From the NCBI GenBank assembly GCA_945875845.1, contig CAMCMB010000006.1, positions 62,001 to 126,000 on the forward strand: DNA of 64,000 bases, written 5' to 3'. Origin of the DNA: Pirellula staleyi DSM 6068. GTDB lineage: Bacteria; Planctomycetota; Planctomycetia; Pirellulales; Pirellulaceae. Below are positions 1 to 9,202 of the stretch, piece by piece; within the stretch, counting starts at the first letter, position 1, and every line of letters starts with the position of its first letter. A program made the position numbers and the translations under genes. Under the pieces are notes generated by a model, which was not told the origin of the DNA, did not search any database, and saw only the letters and a program-made list of their open reading frames with translations.

Positions 1-287
1 CAACGAACTGGAAAGGTGGCCTTCGAAGCATGCCATCCTTCGTACAAATGCGCACGGCCTTGCATCGCTACAACGGGTGTGCCGCCTAGATAGCCGAGCA
101 CTAAGTTGCCAGCATGGCCTGAAACCTGGGAAACCGGAAAGCCGGGGATCGTTCCGTAGGGAATTCGATAGGCTCGATCGATGTGGTCGGCAAGATTTCC
201 GAGTCCACTTCCTAGAATCAAACCGACTTGCGGCTTGAATCCGTCGCAACGTTGCAAAATTGTCTGGCAAGCTCCTTCCACTGCCAT
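1..287 (-). CDS. Purine nucleoside phosphorylase, N-terminal part (runs off left edge)
   Basis: This is the 5' end of a gene that continues beyond the left edge; about 95 codons are visible. The enzyme family splits purine nucleosides with phosphate, giving free base and ribose-1-phosphate in the purine salvage pathway of the cytoplasm. The translation has the family's phosphate-binding glycine motif GSGLGNLADHI near residue 27. It is followed by IPGFPVSQVSGHAG and by VVAMQGRAHLYEGW, which are typical of the trimeric PNP family. The ATG at 285-287 lies one base after the malQ stop codon, so the two genes are almost certainly co-transcribed; a TTG nine bases further upstream is an alternative start. 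The family call is firm. Whether the specificity is guanosine/inosine only or broader, as in methylthioadenosine phosphorylases, cannot be decided from this part. Confidence 0.85.
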   Translation of the reverse strand, partial: MAVEGACQTILQRCDGFKPQVGLILGSGLGNLADHIDRAYRIPYGTIPGFPVSQVSGHAGNLVLGYLGGTPVVAMQGRAHLYEGWHASKATFPVR

Positions 288-288
288 C

Positions 289-1905
289 TTACACAATCCG
301 ATTGTAGAGTTGTGTTAGTTCAAGCAGTTGATCGCTTTTGTGCTTGGTCAGGGTATTTGGCTCGCATCGCCAAGTCCAATTGCCAGCTACCGTGCCAGGC
401 GTATTCATACGAGCTTCCTTTGGCAGTCCCAACAAGTCTTGTACGGGAGTAATCGCCATGGTTGCAACCGAGCTCCAAATCGCGCGAATCGTTGCCCAAT
501 GGATTTGGTCCGGTGTACAGTTCAAGTAACGCATCGCAAACGTTATTTCTCGGTCGAGCTCGCTTTGAGACCGTGTATTGCCCTTGCCAGCTTTGCTGTG
601 AAACCAACCCACTGTCGTATCGTTGTCATGCGTTCCTGTATACGCGATACAGTGGACAGGATAGTTATGTGGCAAGTCTAACGATTTGCTGTTCCCATCA
701 CCAAAGCCAAATTGGATAATTTTCATTCCCGGGAAATGAAAACGGTCGCGAAGTTGACGAACTTCGTCTGTGATAAATCCTAAGTCCTCGGCAATCACCG
801 GCAGTGTCCCGTTGATGGAGCGTTGCAACGTTTCAAAGAAGTCGTCGCCAGGACCGGGCCGCCATTGGCCGACCCTCGCATCTGGCATGCTCGAGGGTAT
901 TTCCCAATAGGACTCAAAGCCACGGAAGTGATCGATTCGCAACAAGTCGCACAGTTGGAGCGACCGCTTGATGCGTCGCATCCACCATTCGTAACCTGTG
1001 CTTTTGTGTACATCCCAACGGTACAGCGGGTTGCCCCAGCGCTGTCCTAGGGTAGCAAAGTAGTCGGGTGGAACTCCGGCAACCACGGTAGGATTGCCAT
1101 GCTCATCCAACTCAAAAAGATGCTGCATCGACCAGACGTCGGAGCTATCCATCGCAACGAAAATCGGGATGTCGCCAATGATTCCAACACCGTTCGCGAT
1201 CGCATACTGTCGCAGCTCTTGCCATTGACGCTCGAATAAAAATTGGATGAAAGCCTCGAACTCACATGCGACTCGCAATTTTTCCGTCCATTGCGAAATC
1301 GATTTCGGATCGCGGCGTACTAGCCCTTGGTCCCAGTCGTTCCAGGCCTGATCGTTATGGTAGTTCTTGCAAGCAATAAACAGGCAGTGCTCCACAAGCC
1401 AGTCGGTTTGATTGTGGCGGAATTCCGCGAATTGAGCATGCAAGTCCGAAGGCAGGTTTTGAAATCGCCGAAAGGCCAACCTCAATAGTTCCATGCGTTT
1501 TCCGGAGGAAACCGCGAAATGCGACTTGCCCAAATCGATTCGGGAATCCATCGTGCTCAACTTGGCGGCATCCTGCCACTCTTCCAATCGCAACAAACCA
1601 TCGCGAGCTAGCAGAGCTGGACTGATCAGAAGCGGATTGCCTGCGAACGAGGAAGGAGATTGATACGGAGAAAAACCATAACCCGTTGGGCCTGTCGGTA
1701 GGATCTGCCACCAATGCTGGCCCGCAGCACGCAAGAAACGTATAAACTCGTAAGCCGAAGGACCTAGATCTCCTGAACCCAAATCGCCCGAACTCCAATC
1801 ACCATCGGTACCCGGCAATTGGTCGACAGGCGCACCAAGTGGTCTTGCTGGGAGGGAAGTAAGATGGAGCAGCAAACCGCTTGATCGGGCAAACAAGGAA
1901 GACAT
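289..1905 (-). CDS. malQ: 4-alpha-glucanotransferase (GH77, amylomaltase)
   Basis: This enzyme transfers alpha-1,4-glucan segments between maltodextrins in cytoplasmic glycogen or maltose metabolism. The 538-residue length is normal for GH77. The start reads SSGLLLHLTSLP, as usual in the family. The GDIPIFVAMDSSDVW segment is at about 244-258. The nucleophile is Asp325 in LLRIDHFRGF, the acid/base is Glu373 in VIAEDLGFITDEV, and a THDNDTTVGWF motif follows. Residues 30-48 form an acidic, glycine-rich stretch (DGDWSSGDLGSGDLG) that looks like an insertion made of a duplicated GDLG unit. The gene sits downstream of asnS on the same strand with a 118 bp gap and runs into the phosphorylase gene with one base between. 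Co-transcription with pnp is inferred from this spacing. Confidence 0.93.
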   Translation of the reverse strand: MSSLFARSSGLLLHLTSLPARPLGAPVDQLPGTDGDWSSGDLGSGDLGPSAYEFIRFLRAAGQHWWQILPTGPTGYGFSPYQSPSSFAGNPLLISPALLARDGLLRLEEWQDAAKLSTMDSRIDLGKSHFAVSSGKRMELLRLAFRRFQNLPSDLHAQFAEFRHNQTDWLVEHCLFIACKNYHNDQAWNDWDQGLVRRDPKSISQWTEKLRVACEFEAFIQFLFERQWQELRQYAIANGVGIIGDIPIFVAMDSSDVWSMQHLFELDEHGNPTVVAGVPPDYFATLGQRWGNPLYRWDVHKSTGYEWWMRRIKRSLQLCDLLRIDHFRGFESYWEIPSSMPDARVGQWRPGPGDDFFETLQRSINGTLPVIAEDLGFITDEVRQLRDRFHFPGMKIIQFGFGDGNSKSLDLPHNYPVHCIAYTGTHDNDTTVGWFHSKAGKGNTRSQSELDREITFAMRYLNCTPDQIHWATIRAIWSSVATMAITPVQDLLGLPKEARMNTPGTVAGNWTWRCEPNTLTKHKSDQLLELTQLYNRIV

Positions 1906-2023
1906 AGGCCACTCAAACAGAGCAATGAGAGACGAGTTAAGACGCTGGATTTGTAAAAGGGGTCAATCATCCGAATCGTCACGATTCAGGCGGCAACGCG
2001 AAAACGGAAATGCTTCGATGGCG

Positions 2024-3418
2024 TTAGAAATCACAACTTCCCGGCGCCCGAGGAAATGGAATGACATCGCGAATGTTGGTCATTCCAGTCGTGTACTGCA
2101 CCATTCGTTCAAGTCCCAGACCGAAGCCCGCATGCGGTACCGTTCCGAACCGACGCAGATCGAGATACCACCAGTAGTCTTCTGCCTTCAAGCCCGACGC
2201 AAGCATGCGTTCGGTGAGTACGTCGAGTCTCTCTTCGCGTTGGCTGCCGCCGATGATTTCGCCGACACCTGGAACGAGCACATCCATTGCCGCGACAGTT
2301 CTATCATCGTCATTGAGACGCATATAGAACGATTTGATTTCTTTGGGATAGTTGTACAAGATGACTGGGCCTCGCACGTGCTTTTCGGTTATGTACCGTT
2401 CATGTTCGGCTTGCAAATCGATACCCCACGAGACCGGGTACTCGAATTTTTCATCGCACTTGGTAAGGATCTCCACAGCCTCCGTATAGGACAGACGCGT
2501 GAAAGGCGTATCCAATACAAGTTGCAAGGCAGCGGTGACTCCGGGTTGAATTCGCTTCTCGAAGAAGTCCATGTCTTCGGCGCAATGGGTTAGCACATCG
2601 TGGATCATGTATTTCAGATAGCGTTCGGCCAACGTCATGTTGTCCGCAAGTTCAAAGAACGCCATCTCCGGTTCAATCATCCAAAACTCCGACAAATGTC
2701 TGGATGTATGCGAGTTCTCCGCTCGAAAGGTCGGACCGAACGTGTAAATTTTACCCAAGGCTGTCGCATAGGTTTCACCTTCGAGTTGTCCGCTGACGGT
2801 TAAATACGAGGCCTTGCCGAAAAAGTCCTGGCTCATATCCACCTTGCCGTTGACCATGGGTAGCTTGTCGATTGGCAGGGTGGTTACTCGAAACATCTGC
2901 CCTGCACCTTCGCAATCGCTGGCAGTAATGATCGGCGTATGCACATACAAAAAGCCATCATTCTGAAAAAACTGATGAGTCGCAAAGCTCAATCGGTTTC
3001 GTACGCGGGCTACTGCACCAAATGTATTGGTGCGAGGCCGCAAGTGAGCCCACTCCCGTAGCTTCTCGAACGTATGCTGTTTCTTTTGCAAGGGGTAATC
3101 GGTTGCACTTGCAATGCCGGTGATTCGCACTTCGCTCGCTGCCATTTCCGTGGATTGGCCTTGTCCAACGCTGGCTTTGATTTCGCCGGTGATCACAACA
3201 CTACTTCCTACCGAAAGCGTTGTAATTTCGGACTGGTAGTTCGCAAGATTGCCATCTGCAATGATCTGCAAGTTGCCGAGGCAGCTACCATCGTTGACTT
3301 CGATGAAGCTGAAGCCTCCTTTGCTATCGCGCCTCGTGCGAACCCAACCTCGCACTTGCGCTTGCTGGCCAATCGCCTCGGGCTGCCTGGCTTGTTTGAT
3401 CGAGATCCACATTTGCAT
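2024..3418 (-). CDS. asnS: Asparaginyl-tRNA synthetase
   Basis: This is a class IIb aminoacyl-tRNA synthetase that charges tRNA-Asn with asparagine in the cytoplasm. At 464 residues it has the usual bacterial AsnRS length. An N-terminal OB-fold anticodon-binding domain occupies about residues 15-105 ([20 protein letters not shown]). The class II catalytic core follows. Motif 2 is [16 protein letters not shown] at 231-246, and motif 3 is [15 protein letters not shown] near 441-455 just before the C-terminus. Retention of the tRNA-dependent asparagine synthetase family here means the organism probably charges tRNA-Asn directly. The start could be Met1 or Met3 (MWISIKQ); no clear Shine-Dalgarno site separates them. 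There is nothing unusual in the domain order. Confidence 0.95.
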   Translation of the reverse strand: MQMWISIKQARQPEAIGQQAQVRGWVRTRRDSKGGFSFIEVNDGSCLGNLQIIADGNLANYQSEITTLSVGSSVVITGEIKASVGQGQSTEMAASEVRITGIASATDYPLQKKQHTFEKLREWAHLRPRTNTFGAVARVRNRLSFATHQFFQNDGFLYVHTPIITASDCEGAGQMFRVTTLPIDKLPMVNGKVDMSQDFFGKASYLTVSGQLEGETYATALGKIYTFGPTFRAENSHTSRHLSEFWMIEPEMAFFELADNMTLAERYLKYMIHDVLTHCAEDMDFFEKRIQPGVTAALQLVLDTPFTRLSYTEAVEILTKCDEKFEYPVSWGIDLQAEHERYITEKHVRGPVILYNYPKEIKSFYMRLNDDDRTVAAMDVLVPGVGEIIGGSQREERLDVLTERMLASGLKAEDYWWYLDLRRFGTVPHAGFGLGLERMVQYTTGMTNIRDVIPFPRAPGSCDF

Positions 3419-3565
3419 GTAAGGGGTTAGAGGGTAAGGGCAACGCGGTGAAGCATTTGCTTCAACGAAATAATTGGCTAAGTTAGTTTAGACACAACCG
3501 ACAAACGTAGCAGGCGCGTTCCGCCGTGCCGTTCGCAGTCGAGCTTTTGCGAGGATTCCTGGTGA

Positions 3566-3621
3566 ACGGCACATGGAATGTGCCTACTACTTTGGGTGGA
3601 CGGCACATGGAATGTGCCTAC
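3566..3621. repeat. Two copies of a 22-bp palindromic intergenic repeat
   Basis: The unit ACGGCACATGGAATGTGCCT plus AC occurs at 3566-3587 and 3600-3621. Its core GGCACAT/ATGTGCC is an inverted repeat. The second copy runs into the 3' end of the neighbouring membrane protein gene, so the gene's TAG stop (3618-3620) is supplied by the repeat. Confidence 0.8.
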
Positions 3622-4001
3622 ACCTTTTGCTCGCGGGCCTTTCGGGCTGCGATGAACGACTGAACGCACAGTCCGACAAACGCAAGGCATAGGACCGCCA
3701 TCGTCCATACCATGCCAGCAGCTAGCGTGTTCACTTCGATTCCCTTGGCGACTTTCAAGAGCTGGGAGATTCCCTGGAACAAAGCGATGAGTCCACCAAG
3801 CAGCCCGATCGTCACGGCGGCATGCATATAGTGTTTCCTTGATGTTGGACTTTGCGCGGCCAAGAGTCCTAAAATGACAAGCGGCAGTCCGAATCCGGTT
3901 GGAATAAGCCAGGTACCAAGGCTGAAGCTTTGCTTGAGGATTAAAACGACTGCGGACAAACCGCAAAGGAGTAGACCAAATAAAACGGTTACTTTTGGCA
4001 C
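3618..4001 (-). CDS. Small integral membrane protein of unknown function
   Basis: The protein has 127 residues and four likely membrane helices at about 5-22, 29-48, 63-82 and 93-115. A short basic loop lies between helices 2 and 3 (SPTSRKHYMH), and the tail is basic (ARKAREQKV). No catalytic or binding motif was recognised and no family name is offered. The gene stands alone between asnS and the FHA gene, which is transcribed away from it. A longer ORF in another frame over the same DNA (3478-4029) gives a low-complexity basic translation and was taken as a shadow. The choice rests on the strongly hydrophobic, helix-patterned translation. The last codons overlap a palindromic repeat, so the annotated C-terminus may be a recent change. 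Confidence 0.6.
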   Translation of the reverse strand: MPKVTVLFGLLLCGLSAVVLILKQSFSLGTWLIPTGFGLPLVILGLLAAQSPTSRKHYMHAAVTIGLLGGLIALFQGISQLLKVAKGIEVNTLAAGMVWTMAVLCLAFVGLCVQSFIAARKAREQKV

Positions 4002-4159
4002 TTGCTAAGCCTTTCGACTGAAATTTCATTGGACTGCGAGGGATTCGCGAACGAATCGTTGACTCGCGATTTTTTAGAACGTAAAGTTTAGGAACTGAAA
4101 AAGGGTCGATTTCGAATCGCCCTCTAATCGCTTTCCCGTTTCCCTTTCAGAGTGCAGCT

Positions 4160-4585
4160 ATGGCAGACTACGGATTCCTCGTTCCAACCGGTGGCGGCGA
4201 AGATATTCCTCTGAAAAAAGAGCGCATCTTGATTGGTCGTCGGGACAATTGCGATATTGTCTTGCGATTCTCGAATGTATCAGGTCAACACTGTCGGCTG
4301 ACATTAGAACAAGGATATTGGTTTGTAAAGGATCTGGATAGCCGAAATGGTACCAAGGTGAATGGGTATCGCGTGGTACGAAAGCGACTGGACCCCGGCA
4401 TAATCCTTTCAATCGCGAAACACCAATACGAAATCCGCTACAATCCGGAGGACCTCGGTGCGATGGGGCCACCGCCGGGCGATGACGATCAACTCGACCT
4501 TTCTCAACGAGCGTCTCTCATGGAGCGCGCGGGCTTGGATCGACGAGACGACGACAAAAAAGGATCCAATAAAAACGACTCGTAG
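4160..4585 (+). CDS. FHA-domain protein
   Basis: This is a 141-residue cytoplasmic protein made of one forkhead-associated domain (about residues 3-100) and a charged, probably disordered tail. FHA domains bind phosphothreonine peptides and usually work beside Ser/Thr kinases. The signature residues are present: Gly-Arg at 26-27 (ILIGRRDNCDIVL), Ser41-x-x-His44 in NVSGQHCRL, and the SRNGTKVNG motif at 61-69. The phosphopeptide-binding residues Arg, Ser and Asn therefore look intact. The tail carries GPPPGDDDQLD followed by a lysine/aspartate-rich end. No kinase or phosphatase gene is adjacent, so its partner cannot be inferred from context. The ATG at 4160 follows TTTCAGAGTGCAGCT, without a strong ribosome binding site. 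Confidence 0.85.
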   Translation: MADYGFLVPTGGGEDIPLKKERILIGRRDNCDIVLRFSNVSGQHCRLTLEQGYWFVKDLDSRNGTKVNGYRVVRKRLDPGIILSIAKHQYEIRYNPEDLGAMGPPPGDDDQLDLSQRASLMERAGLDRRDDDKKGSNKNDS

Positions 4586-4702
4586 CTTAGCGGAGCAAGC
4601 CGCCCGGTGAATTCTTTTTCGTAGCGGAGCGGCGCGAGCCGCCCGGGGATTTCTTAAGTGATTTGCGAATCCTCACCGGACAGCTCGCGCTGTTCCGCTA
4701 AC
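4583..4702. repeat. TAGCGGAGC-type intergenic repeats
   Basis: Two direct copies of a unit like TAGCGGAGCGGCGCGAGCCG plus CCCGG (near 4586-4611 and 4622-4646) are followed by an inverted, diverged copy (CCGGACAGCTCGCGCTGTTCCGCTA) ending near 4701. The same family recurs at 18443-18523. The inverted pair could fold into a long hairpin in RNA read through the 3' end of the FHA gene. Confidence 0.75.
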
Positions 4703-4850
4703 ACACAAAACCGAAACATCGCAGCTGGAAAAGATGCAACTCGACAAGTTGATTAATTCTCTACTCGCAACCATATCACGGTAGCCTCGCCTTTTGGTAC
4801 AATCGGGTTCCGAATTTCCTTGACTCCCACCTTGCCGTTCTGGCCCTCGC

Positions 4851-6539
4851 ATGATTCCGTCGTTCGTCCTTTCTTGCCTAGTTCTCGCCGCTTGCTGTTT
4901 TCCTTTGCAAGCACAGCAAGCGGATCAACCCATTCCATCCCAAACGACGTCGAAGGAACTGGTCGATCCGTGGCAATCGTTACCCTTGGGACTGGACCCA
5001 ACTTCGGTAATCGATTTAGCGTTGGAAGAGGGATGGCGGACAAACAAAATTTCGCCCGTTGCGATTGCCGATGATCCAACGTTTGTGCGCCGCATCTATT
5101 TGGATTTGGTCGGACGAATCCCCAGGCCTGACGAAGCGAATGCATTTCTTGCTCGTACCGACAGCATGAAACGCGTCGCACTGATTGATTCGCTTCTCGA
5201 TAGCGAGGAACATGCCGATCATTTTGCCGAAGTGTTGGACGCCATCCTGATCGGTCGAACGGACGTCGATCAGCTTCGGCGTCGAACCAATGCTGGCTGG
5301 ATCGAGTATCTCAAAAAAGCAGTTCGCGACAATCGACCTTGGAACGAAGTCGCACGAGAGATACTGCTCGCAAGAAGTAGCTCCACGCAAGACCGAGGTG
5401 CCAACTGGTATTTGTATGCTCGCAACAATAAGCCACAGGACATTGCAGAAGCGGTCTCGAAGGACTTCTTCGGCGTGCGAATCGATTGTGCTCAATGCCA
5501 CGACCACCCCCTCGCTTCGGAAATAGAGCAGCGTCACTATTGGGGGCTCGTGGCTTTCTTTAATCGCTCCAAGAATGTCGATACACCCCAGGGCCCGGGG
5601 TTGTCGGAAGCCGCCATCGGAGGCTTTTCGGAGTTCAGTAATCTCGAGGGCAAGTCGTTGCCGAACGAACTTGTTTACCTTGGGAATCGACGTGTTGAAG
5701 AGACGAGACCTGGTAAAGATGCCAAAGAAGAAGACCGAGACGATCTCTATATCTCCAGTTCCGAACCAGCCTCGCGAGTTCCAAAATTTTCGCGAAGAGA
5801 AAGATTCGTTGAGGATGTTCTCAAAGATCATCCTTTGTTTGCCAAGGGGACAGTGAACCGACTTTGGGCGTGGATGCTTGGGCGAGGAATAGTCCATCCG
5901 GTTGATACTCTCGATTCCTACCATACGCCGAGTCATCCAGGTTTGCTGGATTGGCTAAGTCGCGACTTTGCCAAATCGGGCCATAATATGCGACGATTAC
6001 TGCGTAGTTTGGCGCTTACCCATGCCTATCAGCTGTCATCGACTGAGGAAAAATTTGTCGATCCACAGTGGTTTTCCGTTGCAATCTCAAAACCGCTGAC
6101 AGCGGAGATGCTGCAACGCTCGATGCTGGTTGCTTTAGCTCCTGAAAATCCAGAGAAATGGAACAAACTCGAACACCGGGCATCGTTTGCCAAGCTGTTT
6201 CCAGACGTGCTTGCCGAAGAATCGATCTCCAACGTGTCTCAAGGATTGTTGTTGACCAACGGCCCATCGATCAATGAAATGGTATCGGTGAAGCACTCCG
6301 GTTTCTTGAAAACGCTCCAAACGCTCCAAACGCTGCAAGCCGACAAGAACGAAACGTTGGGTGTCGATGCGACTCGCGTTGCACAATTGTTTGCAGTTAT
6401 TTTAGGTCGGAAGCCGGATGCCCAGGAACTCGAGCATTGCTTAGCCTACATGTCCCGCCGCGTAGATCGACCCGATCGAGCGATCGAGGGCATCGCTTGG
6501 TCCATCATCACCAGCGCTGAGTTTCGCTTTAACCACTGA
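4851..6539 (+). CDS. Secreted DUF1549/DUF1553 protein, short form without PSCyt1
   Basis: This planctomycete-type exported protein has 562 residues and no established biochemical role. A signal peptide is evident (residues 1-22, ending LQAQQ). The DUF1549 region follows (about 55-260) with DDPTFVRRIYLDLVGRIP and a single CAQCH motif at 213-217, which resembles a c-type heme site. DUF1553 occupies the C-terminal half (FAKGTVNRLWAWMLGRGIV, HPGLLDWLSRDFAKSG). Unlike the 24.3-27.5 kb paralogue it lacks an N-terminal PSCyt1 domain and is about half as long. It leads a tight plus-strand series: the DUF1501 gene begins six bases after its stop. An extended -10-like TGGTACAAT lies at 4795-4803, about 50 bases before the ATG, but no good -35 was found. 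A direct repeat (AAACGCTCC) near 6313-6335 produces the peptide LQTLQTLQ. Confidence 0.85.
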   Translation: MIPSFVLSCLVLAACCFPLQAQQADQPIPSQTTSKELVDPWQSLPLGLDPTSVIDLALEEGWRTNKISPVAIADDPTFVRRIYLDLVGRIPRPDEANAFLARTDSMKRVALIDSLLDSEEHADHFAEVLDAILIGRTDVDQLRRRTNAGWIEYLKKAVRDNRPWNEVAREILLARSSSTQDRGANWYLYARNNKPQDIAEAVSKDFFGVRIDCAQCHDHPLASEIEQRHYWGLVAFFNRSKNVDTPQGPGLSEAAIGGFSEFSNLEGKSLPNELVYLGNRRVEETRPGKDAKEEDRDDLYISSSEPASRVPKFSRRERFVEDVLKDHPLFAKGTVNRLWAWMLGRGIVHPVDTLDSYHTPSHPGLLDWLSRDFAKSGHNMRRLLRSLALTHAYQLSSTEEKFVDPQWFSVAISKPLTAEMLQRSMLVALAPENPEKWNKLEHRASFAKLFPDVLAEESISNVSQGLLLTNGPSINEMVSVKHSGFLKTLQTLQTLQADKNETLGVDATRVAQLFAVILGRKPDAQELEHCLAYMSRRVDRPDRAIEGIAWSIITSAEFRFNH

Positions 6540-6545
6540 GCATCT

Positions 6546-7883
6546 ATGCAAAACCACCAACCATTGGAACCATTGCTAAATGCGCCTTGCGGTAGCGTCG
6601 ACCATAGACTGCATCGGCGATTGTTCTTGCAAGGGAGTTTGGCAGGCGCCGCTTCGGTAGCGAGTTTTCAAAGTCTCTTTAGCGTGCCTGCATTTGCGGA
6701 TTCCGCACGTGCACAAGGCAAGCGATGCATCTTGCTTTGGTTGTGCGGAGCGCCAAGCCAATTCGAAACGTGGGATCCCAAGCCAACGCGTCCTACCGGC
6801 GGACCATTCGCATCCATTCCGACATCGATCCCAGGCGTTCGTATCAGCGAACTGATGCCAAAAACCGCAAGCATAATGGATAAGCTTACGGTGGTGCGTT
6901 CGATGTCGACCGAACCGAGCGAGCACCTTCAAGCCATCGATATGCTGACACGCGGTGAACCACCCCGACCGCCCTTTACTCGCCCGTTGATGGGCTCTGT
7001 GTTGGCCAAGCATCTCGGTCAACTCGATAGCCCTGTACCCCAATTCGTGCTTCTGGATCCGTGTCCGGAAGGAAATGAATTTCGAGCCTTTAAGGCCGCA
7101 AACTGGGCCGGATGGTTGGGGGCCGAGTACGGCCCTGTCCGCTTTGGTGGCAAGTATCAACTTGAAAATGTGAAACTGCCGGATGACCTATCTGGAGCGG
7201 ATCACAGCGATCGAGAAGCACTGCGGTCTTTTTTGAGCAAGAAATTTGCGAACGACCACAAAGCCGCATCGGTTCAATCGTATAACTCCGTATTTGAACG
7301 TGTGCGTGGACTGATGCAGGCCGCTCCGCTTTTCGATTTGAATGCCTTGCCTCAAGCCGATCGCGATCGCTATGGGCCCGGGACATTTGGAATGCACGCT
7401 TTGCTCGCTCGGCATCTTGTCGAGAACGGTTCGACGTTTGTCATGGTGGCCAATGGCATGCCGTGGGATTGCCACGTTTTGAATCATGAGACGCACCAGA
7501 TGTTGGTTCCAGAAACCGATCGCATTGTGTTTCACTTGATCAATGACCTAGCCGATCGCGGTATGCTTGACGACACGCTTGTTTTGATCATGGGCGAATT
7601 TGGTCGTACGCCTTGGCTCAACGAAGCCCGAGGTCGCGATCACTATCCCAAGGCGTGGAGCATGGCGATGGCCGGCTGCGGCTTGAAACCAGGCGTTGTG
7701 TACGGTTCGACGGATGAAAATGGTGTCGAAGTGTCGGATAGGCCACTGGATCAACGACGACTTTTTGCCACGATCTATCGAGCGCTCGGGCTCGATCCGC
7801 ACGTAACCTACGACTTGCCCGATTTCCCAACGTTCTACCGTGTCGAGAAAGATGCGGCTCCTGTGGCTGAACTGTTAGCCTAA
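6546..7883 (+). CDS. DUF1501 protein (sulfatase-fold, Tat-exported)
   Basis: This 445-residue protein belongs to the DUF1501 family, which has an alkaline-phosphatase/sulfatase-like fold but no agreed substrate. A twin-arginine type leader is visible at about 22-50 (HRRLFLQGSLAGAAS followed by a hydrophobic stretch). Family hallmarks follow: ILLWLCGAPSQFETWDPKP near 60-80, VVRSMSTEPSEHLQAID, and the C-terminal LIMGEFGRTPWLNEARGRDH with its putative metal ligands Glu, Asp and His. The gene starts six bases after the DUF1549/DUF1553 gene, the usual pairing in planctomycetes. The pair is therefore inferred to be co-expressed and to work together outside the cytoplasm. No cysteine-type sulfatase active site (C-x-P-S-R) is present, so it should not be annotated as a sulfatase. 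Confidence 0.88.
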   Translation: MQNHQPLEPLLNAPCGSVDHRLHRRLFLQGSLAGAASVASFQSLFSVPAFADSARAQGKRCILLWLCGAPSQFETWDPKPTRPTGGPFASIPTSIPGVRISELMPKTASIMDKLTVVRSMSTEPSEHLQAIDMLTRGEPPRPPFTRPLMGSVLAKHLGQLDSPVPQFVLLDPCPEGNEFRAFKAANWAGWLGAEYGPVRFGGKYQLENVKLPDDLSGADHSDREALRSFLSKKFANDHKAASVQSYNSVFERVRGLMQAAPLFDLNALPQADRDRYGPGTFGMHALLARHLVENGSTFVMVANGMPWDCHVLNHETHQMLVPETDRIVFHLINDLADRGMLDDTLVLIMGEFGRTPWLNEARGRDHYPKAWSMAMAGCGLKPGVVYGSTDENGVEVSDRPLDQRRLFATIYRALGLDPHVTYDLPDFPTFYRVEKDAAPVAELLA

Positions 7884-7908
7884 ACGATATAGACGGACTG
7901 AAGTAGCG

Positions 7909-9072
7909 ATGTCGATTGCACTCGAGAAACTAGACCGAATTGCTTTCCCTATGGGGATCATGGATCTATCTATTCGCTCGGATGGACTCATGGCTTACGC
8001 CGCCTGCATGGACGGAATCTATCAGTGTGTGTTGCCCGTGGACCCAAAGGCATCGGACAAGCCAAACCCGGTGCGCATCGGCCAACACACAAGCTATGTA
8101 TCCGGGATCGCACTCCTTGAATCCAACTTCTCGCTCGTTTCTACGTCGTACGATGGAACGCTTCAAATCCGAGACCTTCCAAACAGACTGGACAAAGACA
8201 AAGACAAGGCTGTCGCGACTGAGAATTCGGTCGAAGCGGCATTGTCCAATATCAGCGAGTTGCCTCCTCGCTTTTCGGAGCGTGTTCATAACTTCTGGTC
8301 TTGGGGCATGGCCTCCTCTCCCGACGAACGCTACGTCGCGTCGGTGAGCGGACAGTACTTAGCGGGTACCGAAGACTATTCTCCGCTCGATGCGAACGAG
8401 CCAACGGTCAAAGTCTTCGACGCGACGAGCGGGAAGCTGATTCATGCTTTCGAGATGCTGCCTTCGGTGCAGTGTGTGGCTTTCGATCCCAAGTCACAGT
8501 ATGTCGCGGCCGCAAACCTAATGGGGGACATTGCCGTTTGGGAAATCGCTAGCGGACAGAAGCTTGCCGCGTGGCGAACCCCGGACTTTACGAGCTGGGG
8601 AATCATCAAAAGCCATTGTTACATAGGCGGTATCTACGCCGTCGCATTCTCGCCAGACAGCGAATCACTTTATGCAGCCGGGATGGGGGAGATGAAAGAC
8701 CCCATGGCTGGCAACGGCAAGCAAAAATGGCAACGTTTCCATTGGCGAAAAAACCCCGTTGAGAAACACCAAGAAATTGTTGCAGATCAATCAGGAGAGG
8801 GACTCATGGAGACATTGGCTTGGGCGCCAAGCGGGGCCCATTTTGTCATGGCGGGACGTTTGCGCGGCGGAAACTGGAATGCAGCCGTTTTCTCTGCAGA
8901 TGGCGGGCAATTACTTGGCCAAGCGAAAACGGGTATGCGAATTACCACCGCGAAATTCAGCCCCGACGGGCAAGTGCTGTATCTTGCAGGAATGCAAGGT
9001 CAGCCAGCACCCAAGAAGGATTCCTTCCCGAGTTTCGGGTACCTTGAACGTTACCAAGTGAAGATCACGTAG
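7909..9072 (+). CDS. WD40-repeat protein
   Basis: The protein has 387 residues and no evident signal peptide. It is built of beta-propeller repeats with GH/WD-like blades: SYVSGIALLESNFSLVSTSYDGTL, WSWGMASSPDERYVASVSGQ, VQCVAFDPKSQYVAAANLMG, IYAVAFSPDSESLYAAGMGE and METLAWAPSGAHFVMAGRL. WD40 propellers act as binding platforms and not as enzymes. It is the third gene of the plus-strand series and begins 25 bases after the DUF1501 stop. WD40 partners next to DUF1549/DUF1501 pairs are common in planctomycetes, but their role is not established. The lack of an obvious leader is odd given its exported neighbours; an unseen upstream start could change that. Confidence 0.8.
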   Translation: MSIALEKLDRIAFPMGIMDLSIRSDGLMAYAACMDGIYQCVLPVDPKASDKPNPVRIGQHTSYVSGIALLESNFSLVSTSYDGTLQIRDLPNRLDKDKDKAVATENSVEAALSNISELPPRFSERVHNFWSWGMASSPDERYVASVSGQYLAGTEDYSPLDANEPTVKVFDATSGKLIHAFEMLPSVQCVAFDPKSQYVAAANLMGDIAVWEIASGQKLAAWRTPDFTSWGIIKSHCYIGGIYAVAFSPDSESLYAAGMGEMKDPMAGNGKQKWQRFHWRKNPVEKHQEIVADQSGEGLMETLAWAPSGAHFVMAGRLRGGNWNAAVFSADGGQLLGQAKTGMRITTAKFSPDGQVLYLAGMQGQPAPKKDSFPSFGYLERYQVKIT

Positions 9073-9202
9073 GATGGTTCGAGAAACCTATGTCGCAGCT
9101 AGGGTTCAACGAATTAGGCACCGGGTGGTTCGCCCAGCACGATAGCGATGCGCGTGGTAGCTTGGCGCATTCGCGATAGCAACCTCTAGTGAAAGAATAG
9201 CC

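Noticed and set aside
1925-2593. A 222-codon plus-strand ORF antisense to asnS
   Set aside because: The asnS frame has all synthetase motifs; this frame is a shadow.
3478-4029. A 183-codon minus-strand ORF overlapping the small membrane protein
   Set aside because: Its translation is basic and low in structure, while the overlapping frame gives a clean four-helix membrane protein.
5016-5936. A 306-codon minus-strand ORF inside the DUF1549/DUF1553 gene
   Set aside because: It is antisense to a well-supported gene and its translation has no recognisable motif.
6546-7883. Annotation of the DUF1501 protein as a sulfatase
   Set aside because: It shares the fold but has no C-x-P-S-R active-site motif.
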